Origin: Sphingomonas_Q fennica_A
GTDB taxonomy: Bacteria > Pseudomonadota > Alphaproteobacteria > Sphingomonadales > Sphingomonadaceae
Assembly (NCBI GenBank): GCA_036946415.1
Contig: JAQIJD010000001.1
Location: 310,001-374,000, forward strand
Direction of reading: 5' to 3'
Length of the DNA: 64,000 nt
Both the position numbers and the translations under genes were made by a program. Within the stretch, counting starts at the first letter, position 1; every line of letters begins with the position of its first letter. The notes under the pieces are model-generated. The model ran no database searches. It was not told the origin of the DNA and saw only the letters and a program-made list of their open reading frames with translations. Below, in pieces: positions 42,028 to 52,271 of this stretch.

Positions 42028-42890
42028 GCGCGCGATCGGTCCGCGCGCGGCACCCCGCCGCGCGCGACGATATCGGCGATCTCGTCACCCGCCGGCCGCT
42101 GCCGGGGCCGGGCCTGCCGCTGCTCGATCCGTTCCTGTTCCTCAACCACCACGGCCCGCAGGTCTATCCGCCCGGCAATCGCGGCCTGCCGTTCGGTCCG
42201 CATCCCCACCGCGGGTTCGAGACGGTCACGCTCATCCTGTCCGGCTCGCTCGCCCACCTCGACAGCGGCGGGCATGAGAGCGTGATCCATGCGGGGGGCA
42301 TGCAGTGGATGACGGCCGGATCGGGCCTGATCCACGCCGAAATATCCGATGCCGCCTTCCGCCGCGCGGGCGGCCCGCTGGAGATCCTTCAGCTATGGGT
42401 CAACCTGCCCGCCCGGCTGAAAATGACGGCCCCGGCCTACATCGGCCTGCAAGCCGCCGACATCCCGACCGTGCCGTTGGACGGCGATCGCGCCACGGCG
42501 GCGCTGATCGCCGGGGAGATCGGCGGGCAGGCGGGGCCGTATCGGTCGCTGACCGATGTCGCGATGATGGTGGTGACGATGGCGGCCGGTGCGGCGATCA
42601 CGCTCCCCGCCCCGCGGGGGCGGGTGCCGTTCTGCTACATCGTCTCGGGCGATCCGAAAGCCGGCGGCACGGCGCTGCCGGCATGGCACCTCATCGAATG
42701 GGCCGACGATGGCGACACGATCGACCTGACCGCCGACGCGCCTGCGGTGATCGCCTATGGCCATGCCGCACCGATCGGCGAACCGGTGGTGGCGCACGGC
42801 CCGTTCGTGATGAACAGCCGCGCCGAGATCAGCGCCGCGATCCACGACTATCAGGCGGGTCGGTTCGGTCCGGCCCCGCTGGTGGAGTAG
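42024..42890 (+). CDS. Pirin family protein
   Basis: Bicupin metal protein; bacterial pirins can act as quercetin 2,3-dioxygenases or modulate other proteins. The 288-residue product carries the N-terminal cupin motifs FGPHPHRGFETVTLIL and HAGGMQWMTAGSGLIHAE, whose three His and one Glu bind the metal, and LEILQLWVNLP. The start is GTG 42024, overlapping the stop of the reductase gene. Together the pair suggests a quinone/flavonoid redox role, which is inference. Confidence 0.87.
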   Translation: MSARSVRARHPAARDDIGDLVTRRPLPGPGLPLLDPFLFLNHHGPQVYPPGNRGLPFGPHPHRGFETVTLILSGSLAHLDSGGHESVIHAGGMQWMTAGSGLIHAEISDAAFRRAGGPLEILQLWVNLPARLKMTAPAYIGLQAADIPTVPLDGDRATAALIAGEIGGQAGPYRSLTDVAMMVVTMAAGAAITLPAPRGRVPFCYIVSGDPKAGGTALPAWHLIEWADDGDTIDLTADAPAVIAYGHAAPIGEPVVAHGPFVMNSRAEISAAIHDYQAGRFGPAPLVE

Positions 42891-42922
42891 GTCGGCGCAG
42901 CGACCAACGACAGCCCGTGGCA

Positions 42923-42960
42923 GGCATATCGAGGCGCCGCCGAAGATGCCTCGATATGCC
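42923..42960. terminator. Bidirectional hairpin between pirin and katE
   Basis: Perfect 13-bp arms GGCATATCGAGGC (42923-42935) and GCCTCGATATGCC (42948-42960) with a 12-base loop, lying between the convergent pirin and katE genes. No T-run on either strand, but the place and perfection of the stem suggest a shared transcription end. Confidence 0.65.
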
Positions 42961-42983
42961 GCCCGACTAGCCCGCAAAGGCGC

Positions 42984-45116
42984 TCACTTCTGCGCCGCGA
43001 CGAACCCCGCCGCGTCGAGGTCGGTATTGAGTTCCCGGCCCCACAGCCGCAGCGCCCCGCAGGTCGCGATGAACGCCTCCGCGTCCTTCGCGGCAGCGAC
43101 CGCGATCACCCCCTCGTCGCGATCCTCCGCCGCCAGCCCGGCCTTCTCGAGGAAGGGGAGCGCATCGCCATTGTGGGCGATATACTTGCCGTGGCCGAAG
43201 GCGTCGTTGACGAAATCCTTGGCGGTCTTGTCCTTCGCCAGCATGGCGGCGCCTTCGGCCGACACGATCACCGCCACGGCATCGTAGAGGATCGACGGAC
43301 CGCCATCGACCTTCTGGTCCCCGGCAAGCGTGCTGCCGTCGTCCAGCGTCACCCCGCCCACCTTCGGTGCGACGATCTCGTGCATCGCGCCCGCCGCCCC
43401 GGCCGCCGCGATCAGCGCGTTGACCAGCGCCGCCGGTGCGCCGTCGCTGACGAGGATGCCCAGCTTGCGTCCCTCGAACCGCTTCGGGCCGCGTTCGACG
43501 ATGCTGAGCGCAGGGGAGGGCGCGAGGTCCGTCCGGGGCGTCACCGCGGCCGGTGCCGCCTCGGGCAGTTCGGCCAGGCCCAGGCCGTCCGCCACCACCT
43601 TGGCCAGCGTCTCGTCGATGTTGCGGAGGTGGCCGACGATGCGGGCGCGGATGTCCACCCGCTCGCACTTGGACAGCTCGAACACCAGCGCATCGCCGAT
43701 ATGCTTCCGCTCGATCTCGGTCTGGCTGATGAAGAATTGCCGCGCCTGGCTGTAATGGTCGGCGAAGGTGGCGCTGCGCACCTGCGCCTTGCGGCCCCGT
43801 TCCTCGGCGGGGAAGTGGCGATAGCCCGCGGTCGGGCTTTCGCGCGGGCCGCCCCAGCTGTTCGGCTCGTAATTGGCGCGGCCCTTGGGGTTGCGCATCG
43901 CCATATGGCCGTCCTGCTGGAAATTGTTCACCGGCACGCGCGGCGCATTGACCGGGATATGCGTGAAGTTCGGGCTGCCGAGCCGCTTCAGCTGCGTATC
44001 GAGGTAGGAGAAGTTGCGCCCGTGCAGCAGCGGATCGTTGGTGAAGCCGATGCCCGGCACCACATTCTGCGTGCAGAAGGCCACCTGCTCGGTTTCGGCG
44101 AAGAAATTGTCGACGGTGCGATCGAGCGTCAGCGTGCCGATCGTGCGGACCGGCACATCCTCCTCCGGGATCAGCTTGGTCGAATCGAGCACGTCGAAGG
44201 CGAAACCGTCGGCGAAGGCATCGTCGAACAATTGCACGCCGACCTCCCATTCGGGGAAGTCGCCTGCCTCGATCGCGCTCCACAGATCGCGGCGGTGGAA
44301 GTCGGGATCGGCGCCGTTGATCTTCACCGCCTCGTTCCACATCACCGATTGCAGGCCCAGCTTCGGCTTGAAATGGAACTTCACATACGTCCCCTCGCCA
44401 TCGGCGTTGACGAGGCGGAAGGTGTGGACGCCGAAGCCCTCCATGAAGCGGAAGGAACGCGGGATCGCCCGGTCGGACATGGTCCACATGATCATATGCA
44501 TCGCTTCGGGGGTGAAGCCGATGAAATCCCAGAAATTGTCATGCGCGGTCTGCGCCTGCGGGAAGCCCCGGTCGGGCTCCTGCTTGGCGGCGTGGACCAG
44601 ATCGGGAAACTTGATCGCGTCCTGGATGAAGAAGACCGGGATGTTGTTGCCGACGACGTCCCAATTGCCTTCGGGCGTGTAGAATTTCACCGCAAAGCCG
44701 CGCACGTCGCGGGCAAGGTCGGGCGAACCCTTGTTGCCGGCGACGGTCGAGAAGCGCACGAACACCGGCGTCTCTTCCCCCACCTCGCCCAGCACGCGGG
44801 CGACGGTCTTGTCGGCCAGGCTCTCGGTCAGCCGGAAGGTGCCGTGCGCGCCGAAGCCACGGGCGTGGACGACGCGCTCCGGAATACGCTCGTGATCGAA
44901 ATGGAAGATCTTCTCGCGGAGGTGGAAATCCTCGAGCAGCGTCGGTCCGCGCTCGCCCAGCCGCAGCGAATTCTGGTCGTCGGCGACAGGGATGCCCTGC
45001 TGCGTCGTCAACACCGCATCGCCCTTGCCGGCGATCTGGTGGACCTCGCCGCCCGTCCCGATCGTCGTTTCCGGAAAGGTCGGCGTTTCGGCGGGCCGGT
45101 CGCTCTTGTCGATCAT
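42984..45116 (-). CDS. katE: Catalase HPII-type (large-subunit, clade II)
   Basis: Haem catalase that destroys hydrogen peroxide. The 710-residue product is a large-subunit form: catalase core about 20-510 with the distal His in RVVHARGFGAHGTF, Asn in VVGNNIPVFF, and the haem-Tyr motif HGRNFSYLDTQ, then a C-terminal flavodoxin-like domain (GRKLGILVSDGAPAALVNAL, GHGKYIAHNGDALPFLEKAG). The start is MIDKSDRP at 45116, preceded by GAGGAC; the longer open frame is not needed. The upstream gap contains a perfect 15-bp dyad. Confidence 0.95.
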   Translation of the reverse strand: MIDKSDRPAETPTFPETTIGTGGEVHQIAGKGDAVLTTQQGIPVADDQNSLRLGERGPTLLEDFHLREKIFHFDHERIPERVVHARGFGAHGTFRLTESLADKTVARVLGEVGEETPVFVRFSTVAGNKGSPDLARDVRGFAVKFYTPEGNWDVVGNNIPVFFIQDAIKFPDLVHAAKQEPDRGFPQAQTAHDNFWDFIGFTPEAMHMIMWTMSDRAIPRSFRFMEGFGVHTFRLVNADGEGTYVKFHFKPKLGLQSVMWNEAVKINGADPDFHRRDLWSAIEAGDFPEWEVGVQLFDDAFADGFAFDVLDSTKLIPEEDVPVRTIGTLTLDRTVDNFFAETEQVAFCTQNVVPGIGFTNDPLLHGRNFSYLDTQLKRLGSPNFTHIPVNAPRVPVNNFQQDGHMAMRNPKGRANYEPNSWGGPRESPTAGYRHFPAEERGRKAQVRSATFADHYSQARQFFISQTEIERKHIGDALVFELSKCERVDIRARIVGHLRNIDETLAKVVADGLGLAELPEAAPAAVTPRTDLAPSPALSIVERGPKRFEGRKLGILVSDGAPAALVNALIAAAGAAGAMHEIVAPKVGGVTLDDGSTLAGDQKVDGGPSILYDAVAVIVSAEGAAMLAKDKTAKDFVNDAFGHGKYIAHNGDALPFLEKAGLAAEDRDEGVIAVAAAKDAEAFIATCGALRLWGRELNTDLDAAGFVAAQK

Positions 45117-45218
45117 GTCTGCTGTCCTCGGGAAGGGCCGGGCGCGCCGCCCAAGGCCTTGTCGGAACAGACAAGCGAAGCGCGGCGATGTTCCGGCCGC
45201 GCCTCCGGAAGCGCGCGA

Positions 45219-45233
45219 TTGCGTCAGACGCAA
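45219..45233. promoter_or_regulatory. Perfect 15-bp dyad upstream of katE
   Basis: TTGCGTCAGACGCAA is a perfect palindrome (7+1+7), 103 bases before the katE start and between katE and the small-protein promoter; a looser TTGC-N8-GCAA follows at 45255-45270. Such a symmetric element in a divergent gap is a likely protein-binding site, but I cannot name the regulator. Confidence 0.4.
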
Positions 45234-45246
45234 CCGGAAGCTCGCG

Positions 45247-45276
45247 TTGCTAAATTGCAGATTTACGCAATATTAT
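45247..45276 (+). promoter_or_regulatory. Sigma70-like promoter for the 27-residue protein
   Basis: TTGCTA, an 18-bp spacer, then TATTAT, in the only AT-rich patch of the region. It points towards the small ORF at 45325, leaving a leader of about 40 nt. Confidence 0.5.
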
Positions 45277-45324
45277 TATCTCAACCCTAACGGCTGACAT
45301 GACAGACCGTGAAGAGGGAAATCG

Positions 45325-45408
45325 ATGAAGATGTTCGAAAACGCCGCCAGCCTGGTGCTGGCCGTCGCGGCGCAGGTCGTGGCCGTCGGGCTCGTGCTCG
45401 CTGCCTGA
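45325..45408 (+). CDS. 27-residue single-helix membrane protein
   Basis: ATG 45325 opens a 27-codon frame: MKMFENAASLVLAVAAQVVA followed by VGLVLAA and TGA. It is almost wholly one hydrophobic helix with a short charged N-terminus. It has a well-placed ribosome site (AGAGGGA), a sigma70-like promoter at 45247-45276 and a strong intrinsic terminator directly downstream, forming a complete single-gene unit. I do not know the family; a small stress- or envelope-related membrane peptide is plausible. It diverges from katE. Confidence 0.72.
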   Translation: MKMFENAASLVLAVAAQVVAVGLVLAA

Positions 45409-45414
45409 AAACGA

Positions 45415-45450
45415 AACGGCCGGCGCATCCAGCGCCGGCCGTTCGCTTTT
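45415..45450 (+). terminator. Rho-independent terminator of the small-protein gene
   Basis: Perfect 12-bp stem AACGGCCGGCGC / GCGCCGGCCGTT (45415-45443) with loop ATCCA, then CGCTTTT. It lies between the small ORF and the convergent dnaJ end at 45465. Confidence 0.88.
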
Positions 45451-45464
45451 GAAATAGAGCGCGC

Positions 45465-46586
45465 TCAGTCCGCGCCAAACATATTCCTGATCTTGCCGAA
45501 GAAGCCCTGGCTTTCGGGGCATTCGTCCCCGGTTTCGGTGCTGCGGAATTCTTCCAGCAATTCCTTCTGCCGCGCGGACAGGCGCGTCGGCGTCTCCACC
45601 TCGATCTGCACGATCATGTCGCCCGTGCCGCGGCCGTTCAGTACCGGCATGCCGGCGCCGCGCTGGCGCAGCTGCTTGCCGCTCTGGATGCCGGCCGGGA
45701 TGCGGATGTCGTGCATCTGCTTGTCGAGCCCCGGCACCTGGATCGATCCGCCTAGCGCCGCGGTGGTGAAGCTGATCGGCGCGCGCGCGAACAGCGTCGT
45801 CCCCTCGCGCTCGAACAGGCCGTGGCGGGCGACATGGATGAAGATATAGAGATCGCCCGCCGGTGCGCCGCGTGCGCCCGCCTCGCCCTGGCCGGACAGG
45901 CGGATGCGCGTGCCCTCGTCCACGCCCGCCGGCACGCGCACGTCGAGCGTCTTCTGCACCTCGACCCGGCCTTCGCCGTGGCAGGCGGTGCAGGGGTCCG
46001 CGATCACCTGTCCGCGGCCGTGGCAGGTCGGGCACATCCGCTCGACCACGAAGAAGCCCTGCTGCGCGCGCACCTTGCCGTGGCCGGCACAGGTCTGGCA
46101 GGTCTTGGCTCCCGCCCCCGCCTTCGATCCGGAGCCTTCGCAGGTGTCGCAGGTGCCCGCCACGTCGATGCGGATCTGCTCGTCCTTGCCGTGGAAGGCG
46201 TCTTCCAGGCTGATTTCGAGATCGTAGCGCAGGTCGGCGCCGCGCTGCGGGCCGCCGCGCTGACGGCCGCGTCCGCCGCCGCCCATGAACTCGCCGAACA
46301 CGCTCTCGAAGATGTCGGAGAAACCCTCGAAGCCCTGATGGCCGCCGCCGCCGCCCTGCTGGAAGGCGGCCTTGCCGTAGCGGTCGTAGGCCGCGCGCTT
46401 CTGCGGATCCTTGAGGCAATCATAAGCCTCGCCGATCGCCTTGAACTTCGCCTCGCTTTCGGCGCAGCCGGGGTTGCGATCGGGATGGCATTGCATCGCG
46501 ATGCGGCGGTACGACGACTTGATCGTCTTGTCGTCCGCCGTGCGCTCGACTTCGAGCAGTTCGTAATAGTCGATATCTGCGGCCAT
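45465..46586 (-). CDS. dnaJ: Chaperone DnaJ (Hsp40)
   Basis: Co-chaperone that delivers unfolded proteins to DnaK and stimulates its ATPase. The 373-residue product has the J-domain with HPD (QCHPDRNPG), a Gly-rich linker (GGGGGHQGFEGF), four CxxCxGxG zinc repeats between residues 140 and 205 (CDTCEGSG, CQTCAGHG, CPTCHGRG, CTACHGEG) and the C-terminal substrate domains. The ATG at 46586 shares a base with the stop of the vapD-like gene (TGATG), so the two are translationally coupled. Confidence 0.96.
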   Translation of the reverse strand: MAADIDYYELLEVERTADDKTIKSSYRRIAMQCHPDRNPGCAESEAKFKAIGEAYDCLKDPQKRAAYDRYGKAAFQQGGGGGHQGFEGFSDIFESVFGEFMGGGGRGRQRGGPQRGADLRYDLEISLEDAFHGKDEQIRIDVAGTCDTCEGSGSKAGAGAKTCQTCAGHGKVRAQQGFFVVERMCPTCHGRGQVIADPCTACHGEGRVEVQKTLDVRVPAGVDEGTRIRLSGQGEAGARGAPAGDLYIFIHVARHGLFEREGTTLFARAPISFTTAALGGSIQVPGLDKQMHDIRIPAGIQSGKQLRQRGAGMPVLNGRGTGDMIVQIEVETPTRLSARQKELLEEFRSTETGDECPESQGFFGKIRNMFGAD

Positions 46587-46885
46587 CAGTCTGCGCCATC
46601 ATCCAATATCGTGGGAAGGAGATCGTTGTTCTCTTCGATCCTCAGCATCCGAATGTCTCTTACCGCCGCCTTGAACCACGGGTATTTGCGGTTCAAACGC
46701 TGCACCGTGAGCACGCATGTCACTGCATCGACGCTGCTGTCGCCGAAATAGCCGCTGCCCTGCACCCAGTTGAAGCCTCGCGAGGTCAGGAAACCGCGGA
46801 TGTCGGCATAAGCATTCTGATAGGATGGGGTCGGATATGCCGCCTTCAGCGATTCCGTATCGAGATCGAAGATGATCGCATACAT
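46586..46885 (-). CDS. VapD-like protein (Cas2-related endoribonuclease family) inserted in the dnaKJ operon
   Basis: A 99-residue protein whose N-terminus MYAIIFDLDTESLKAAYPTP, then QNAYADIRGFLTSRGFNW, QGSGYFGDSS, LTVQRLNRKYPWFKAAVRDI and RMLRIEE match VapD. VapD proteins fold like Cas2 and some cut mRNA or form toxin-antitoxin pairs with VapX. No VapX-like frame is visible here. The start at 46885 has AGAAAGAG ahead. Its stop overlaps the dnaJ ATG, and it lies between dnaK and dnaJ, so it is expressed with the heat-shock operon. Role is open. Confidence 0.8.
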   Translation of the reverse strand: MYAIIFDLDTESLKAAYPTPSYQNAYADIRGFLTSRGFNWVQGSGYFGDSSVDAVTCVLTVQRLNRKYPWFKAAVRDIRMLRIEENNDLLPTILDDGAD

Positions 46886-46997
46886 GCTCTTTCTGGCCCC
46901 CGAATTATGGCCGAACACACCGGGCGGAAAGGCACCGGAACGATCGGCTGCCCAGCTACGCGCGCTCTCCGTCCGCATCATATGACACCCCGCCTCG

Positions 46998-47024
46998 AAC
47001 CCCCGGAGCCAAGCTCCGGGGGTT
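46998..47024 (-). terminator. Hairpin between dnaK and vapD-dnaJ
   Basis: Perfect 12-bp stem AACCCCCGGAGC / GCTCCGGGGGTT with a CAA loop, 8 bases after the dnaK stop. No T-run follows. It may attenuate read-through from dnaK into vapD-dnaJ or stabilise the dnaK message. Confidence 0.7.
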
Positions 47025-47031
47025 GCAGGAC

Positions 47032-48933
<1,902 letters not shown>

Positions 48934-49024
48934 GTTCTTCCAATCCCCACGTAGATGCCGCTGCCGGTGCGGCCCCCGGCAAACGAGGCGGGCCGCCCGT
49001 TCCGGCAACGAATTGACGCGGGCG

Positions 49025-49052
49025 ATATAGGGTGCGCCAACCGCCCCGCAAG
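49025..49052 (-). promoter_or_regulatory. RpoH (sigma32)-type heat-shock promoter of dnaK
   Basis: On the minus strand CTTG (49052-49049), a 17-bp spacer and CCTATAT (49031-49025). This matches the alphaproteobacterial RpoH pattern (CTTG, 16-18 bases, CCTATAT-like). It would give a 5' leader of about 85 nt before dnaK. Confidence 0.65.
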
Positions 49053-49092
49053 CACCCGCGACGAATCCCGCGGAACCTTCTAGGAAGACGCC

Positions 49093-49548
49093 ATGAACCG
49101 CCCGATCCGCCGCGCCGCCGCCCCGTTCCTCGCACTCGCGGCGCTCGCCGCCTGCCACGGCAAGGGCGGCGGCGATCGCCCGGTCCGCCAGCCGTGGGTC
49201 AGCCTGCCGGCGGTGCCCGGGCGGCCGGGGGCGGCCTATTTCACCCTGTCCGGCGAAGGCGGCGCGCGCGTGCTGACGGGGGTCCGCTCCGCCCTCGTCC
49301 AGCGGATCGAGCTGCATGCGGGCGGCATGCACGGCGGGATGATGACGATGCGCCCCCTGCCGCGGGCCGAGGTGGCGGCGGGCGCCACGCGCGCCTTCGC
49401 GCCCAAGGGCGACCATGCGATGCTGTTCGGCATCGATCCCGCGATCCGGCCGGGCACCGCCATCCCGCTGCGCTTCGATTTCGCCGACGGCACCGCCTTC
49501 GAGGCGGAAGCCAAGACGGTCGGCCCCGGCGAAGCCGCCCCCTATTGA
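49093..49548 (+). CDS. Periplasmic copper chaperone PCu(A)C, lipoprotein-like
   Basis: Binds Cu(I) in the periplasm and hands it to the Cu-A or Cu-B site of cytochrome oxidase. The 151-residue product has a lipobox-type leader (AALAACHGK) and the copper motif pieces HAGGMHGGMMTM and FAPKGDHAMLFG, which supply the Met and His ligands of the H(M)x10Mx21HxM pattern. The start ATG 49093 lies 13 bases after a GAAGACG stretch. It diverges from dnaK and overlaps the next gene by four bases. Confidence 0.88.
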   Translation: MNRPIRRAAAPFLALAALAACHGKGGGDRPVRQPWVSLPAVPGRPGAAYFTLSGEGGARVLTGVRSALVQRIELHAGGMHGGMMTMRPLPRAEVAAGATRAFAPKGDHAMLFGIDPAIRPGTAIPLRFDFADGTAFEAEAKTVGPGEAAPY

Positions 49549-50009
49549 TCCGTCCGCTGTCCCCCGGCGAGACGCGGCTCGCCACCGGCCTGTTCGGCGA
49601 TGCGATCGATTATCGGGCGGTGACGATCCGTGCCGCCAGATGGTGGCCGTTGCAGCCCGCCGACGTGTGCATGGCGCCCGACGGCCACCTCTGGCTGCCC
49701 CCCGGCGGCTATCCGTGGCCGGCGGATTTCGCCACCGCCCCCTTCGACCTGCGCGCCTTCTTCATCCACGAGATGACGCACGTCTGGCAGGCGCAGCGCG
49801 GCGGCCGCTGGTATTTGCCCCTCATCCGCCACCCCTTCTGCCGCTATCGCTACCGGCTGACGGAAGGGCGCCCGTTCCGCCGCTACGGCATCGAACAGCA
49901 GGCGGAGATCGCGGCGGATGCCTGGCGGGCGATGCAGGGCAGGCCGAAGCCCGGCTGCGCGCCGCTGGACGATTATCTGGCGATCCTGCCGTTCCGGGGT
50001 ATCGGTTAG
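49545..50009 (+). CDS. Small HExxH metalloprotein, function unknown
   Basis: A 154-residue protein beginning at TTG 49545, overlapping the end of the copper chaperone gene (TTGA). It has the zinc-protease signature HEMTHVWQAQ near residues 73-82, preceded by LRAFFIHEM, and an aromatic middle (RWWPLQPADVCMAPDGHLWL). Relatives in sphingomonads are often named 'vgr-related', with no experimental basis I know. No signal peptide. The coupled copper chaperone may be unrelated. Confidence 0.75.
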   Translation: MIRPLSPGETRLATGLFGDAIDYRAVTIRAARWWPLQPADVCMAPDGHLWLPPGGYPWPADFATAPFDLRAFFIHEMTHVWQAQRGGRWYLPLIRHPFCRYRYRLTEGRPFRRYGIEQQAEIAADAWRAMQGRPKPGCAPLDDYLAILPFRGIG

Positions 50010-50095
50010 AAACGTTGCGGCAAAGCCGATGGGGACGTACGCAAAAGGGCCGGGATCGCCGCTTCGGCGACCCCGGCCTCTTCCGTTTCCGGTGC

Positions 50096-50581
50096 TTACT
50101 GGCCGGCGATCAGCAGCGTCGGGCTGTCACCACCCGCCTTGGCGGTCTGCATGTAATTGGCGGCGTCGTTGCGCAGCTGCTTGGTCAGCATCCGCTCCTC
50201 CCGCTCGGTCTGCGCGAAATAGACCCACGCCTGCTTGGCGCGCGCCGCATCCGCACCGGCGGGGGCGGGGTGGGCGGCACCGGCGCGCTCGACGGCGGCG
50301 ACCGCCGTCTTGTCGAGCATCGGATAGCTGGAGGACTGCACCACCTGCACGTCGGTCGGCCGGCCGTCCGCACCGTTGCGGAAGGCGATGCGGACGATGC
50401 CGCTCGGCTGCTTGTTCTGGCCGACGACATAGGGGTAGCGCAGATTGTCGCCGATGCCGCGGGTCATCGCCTGCGTCCAGCCGCTGGGATCGGCGCGCAC
50501 TTCGATGCCGTCGCTCTGGGCGGCAAGCGCGGGAACGGCGGCAACCGCGGCAAGCAGGGCCCCGGCGATCAACTTCGACAT
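50096..50581 (-). CDS. Secreted protein with a TonB C-terminal-type domain
   Basis: A 161-residue periplasmic protein. It has a signal peptide (SKLIAGALLAAVAAVPALA) then a TonB-C-like fold (PSGIVRIAFRNGADGRPTDV, SYPMLDKTAVAAVERAG) and a C-terminal helical stretch. It lacks the N-terminal membrane anchor and Pro-rich spacer of true TonB, so it cannot transmit proton-motive force. The start ATG 50581 is favoured over the in-frame ATG 50587 by its AGGAG spacing. Confidence 0.72.
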   Translation of the reverse strand: MSKLIAGALLAAVAAVPALAAQSDGIEVRADPSGWTQAMTRGIGDNLRYPYVVGQNKQPSGIVRIAFRNGADGRPTDVQVVQSSSYPMLDKTAVAAVERAGAAHPAPAGADAARAKQAWVYFAQTEREERMLTKQLRNDAANYMQTAKAGGDSPTLLIAGQ

Positions 50582-50777
50582 CCTCATTCTCCTGGACTGA
50601 TCCGGCGGCCGGGCGACGGGTCGTTCGATGCCCGCCGCTGCCGGAACCGGCAATGAAACGATTCAGGCGTCTGCCTGTGATCCGTCCAATACAAGCATCG
50701 GACTGCCTGTTCAACGGGCATTTGACAAATCCGATGCGTGCTTTTTCGGCAATCGTCCGACGATTGCATGAATCACA

Positions 50778-50799
50778 ACGCCCCCGCGAACGGGGGCGT
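50778..50799. terminator. Hairpin downstream of the sugar dehydrogenase gene
   Basis: Perfect 9-bp stem ACGCCCCCG / CGGGGGCGT around CGAA. It lies 24 bases beyond the natural (frameshift-corrected) stop at 50823, so it probably ends that transcript. Without the correction the frame runs through the hairpin to 50773, a second sign that the uncorrected frame is wrong. Confidence 0.6.
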
Positions 50800-50822
50800 C
50801 ACGATGGACATATCCGGTCGGG

Positions 50823-52173
50823 TCAGGAGGCGGCCGCGACCCGCCAGACGCTGTTTCCGACATCGTCGGCGACCAGCAACGCACCAGTCCGGTCCACAAC
50901 GACGCCGACCGGGCGCCCGCGTGCTTCCTCGCGTTCGTTCAGGAAGCCGGCGAGCACATCGACGGGCAGCCCCCGCGGGCTTTCCACCGGCGAAGGGCAC
51001 GAAGATGACCTTGTAGCCGGATTTCGGCTTGCGGTTCCACGAGCCGTGCTGGCCGATGAAGGCGCCGCTGGCGAAGCGCGGCCCCAGCTTCGCCCCGTCG
51101 GCAAAGGCGAGGCCGAGCGAGGCGGTGTGCGGCCCCAGCGCATAATCGGGGCGGATGACGTAGCCGGCGCGATCCTCGCTGTCCGGCTCCTTCGGGCGGG
51201 GATCGAGCGTCGGACCCCAATAATACCAGGGCCAGCCGTAGAAGCCGCCGAATTGCACGCGGGTGAGATAATCGGGCACGATGTCCGAACCGATCTCGTC
51301 GCGCTCGTTCACCACCGTCCACAATTGGTCGCTGCCCGGTTGCCACGCCATGCCGTTGGGGTTGCGCAGGCCGTAGGCATAGATGCGCTTCTCGCCGGTC
51401 CTGGGATCGATCTCGAGGATGGCGGCGCGGTCCTTCTCCACCGCCATGCCATGTTCGCCGACATTGCTGTTCGATCCGACCGTGACGTAGAGCTTGGTCC
51501 CGTCCCGCGAGGCGATGACGTTCTTGGTCCAATGGTGGTTGATCGGCCCGCCCGGCAGGTCCGCCACCTTCACCGGCGGGGCGGTCATCTGCGTCTGGCC
51601 GGGGCGGAAGGGGAAGGCGATGAGCTTGTCGGCATCGGCGACGTACAGCCGGTCGCCGACCAGCGCCATGCCGAACGGCGAGAAGAGATTGCCGACGAGG
51701 ATTGTCCGCGTCTCCGCCACGCCGTCGCCATTGGCGTCGCGCAGCAGGGTGATGCGGTTGGCGGAAGGCGCGCGGCGGGCGCCGGCGCGCTGCATGATGA
51801 GGCCCTGTATCCAGCCGCGGATGCCACCGCTCGGCGCGCCCTCGCCCTTGGGGGGCGCGTCGCTTTCGGCGACCAGCACGTCGCCGTTGGGTAGCGCCAA
51901 CAGCCAGCGCGGATGCTCCAGCCCCTGCGCGAAGGCCGCGACCTTGAGGCCGGCAGCCGGGGTCGGCGCCTCGCCCGATTTCCAGCCGACCGCCTTGGCG
52001 ACGTTCACGGTGGGGATCAGCGAGGAGCGGGGGGCGGGGATCTGCGGCGTCGGCCCCATGCCGGCGGTGACGGGCAGTTCCGCCGGCTGGTTGCGGGTGG
52101 CCAGCGCCCAGCCGCCGACCCCGGCGGCAACGAGGGCGACAGCGGCGGAAGCGAGGAGGACCGGGCGTTTCAT
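50823..52173 (-). pseudogene. PQQ-dependent sugar (sorbosone-type) dehydrogenase (frameshifted near its end as read)
   Basis: Six-bladed beta-propeller dehydrogenase of the soluble glucose/sorbosone type, membrane-anchored or exported (KRPVLLASAAVALVAAGVGGWAL). Family motifs are RWLLALPNGDVLVAE, SPFGMALVGDRLYVAD, NHHWTKNVIASRDG, NVGEHGM, YGLRNPNGMAWQP, VNERDEIGSDIVPDYLT and GSWNRKPKSGYKVIFVPF. After that a five-C run (50970-50974, G on the coding strand) shifts the frame; one base fewer restores LPVDVLAGFL and GVVVDRTGALLVADDVGNSVWRV to the stop at 50823. Only the last 50 or so residues are affected. Confidence 0.83.
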
Positions 52174-52271
52174 GCGCCCGTAACGCGCCGGGGCTGGCGT
52201 GCGATCCGTCGATAGCTACGGATCACTTTCCTGTCGCGACGCGGCGCGGGGGCCTCGAGGAAGCAGGATCG

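Noticed and set aside
46886..46997. A VapX-like antitoxin ahead of the vapD-like gene
   Set aside because: The gap holds only an upstream extension of the vapD frame and no start with a ribosome site or RHH/AbrB-like sequence.
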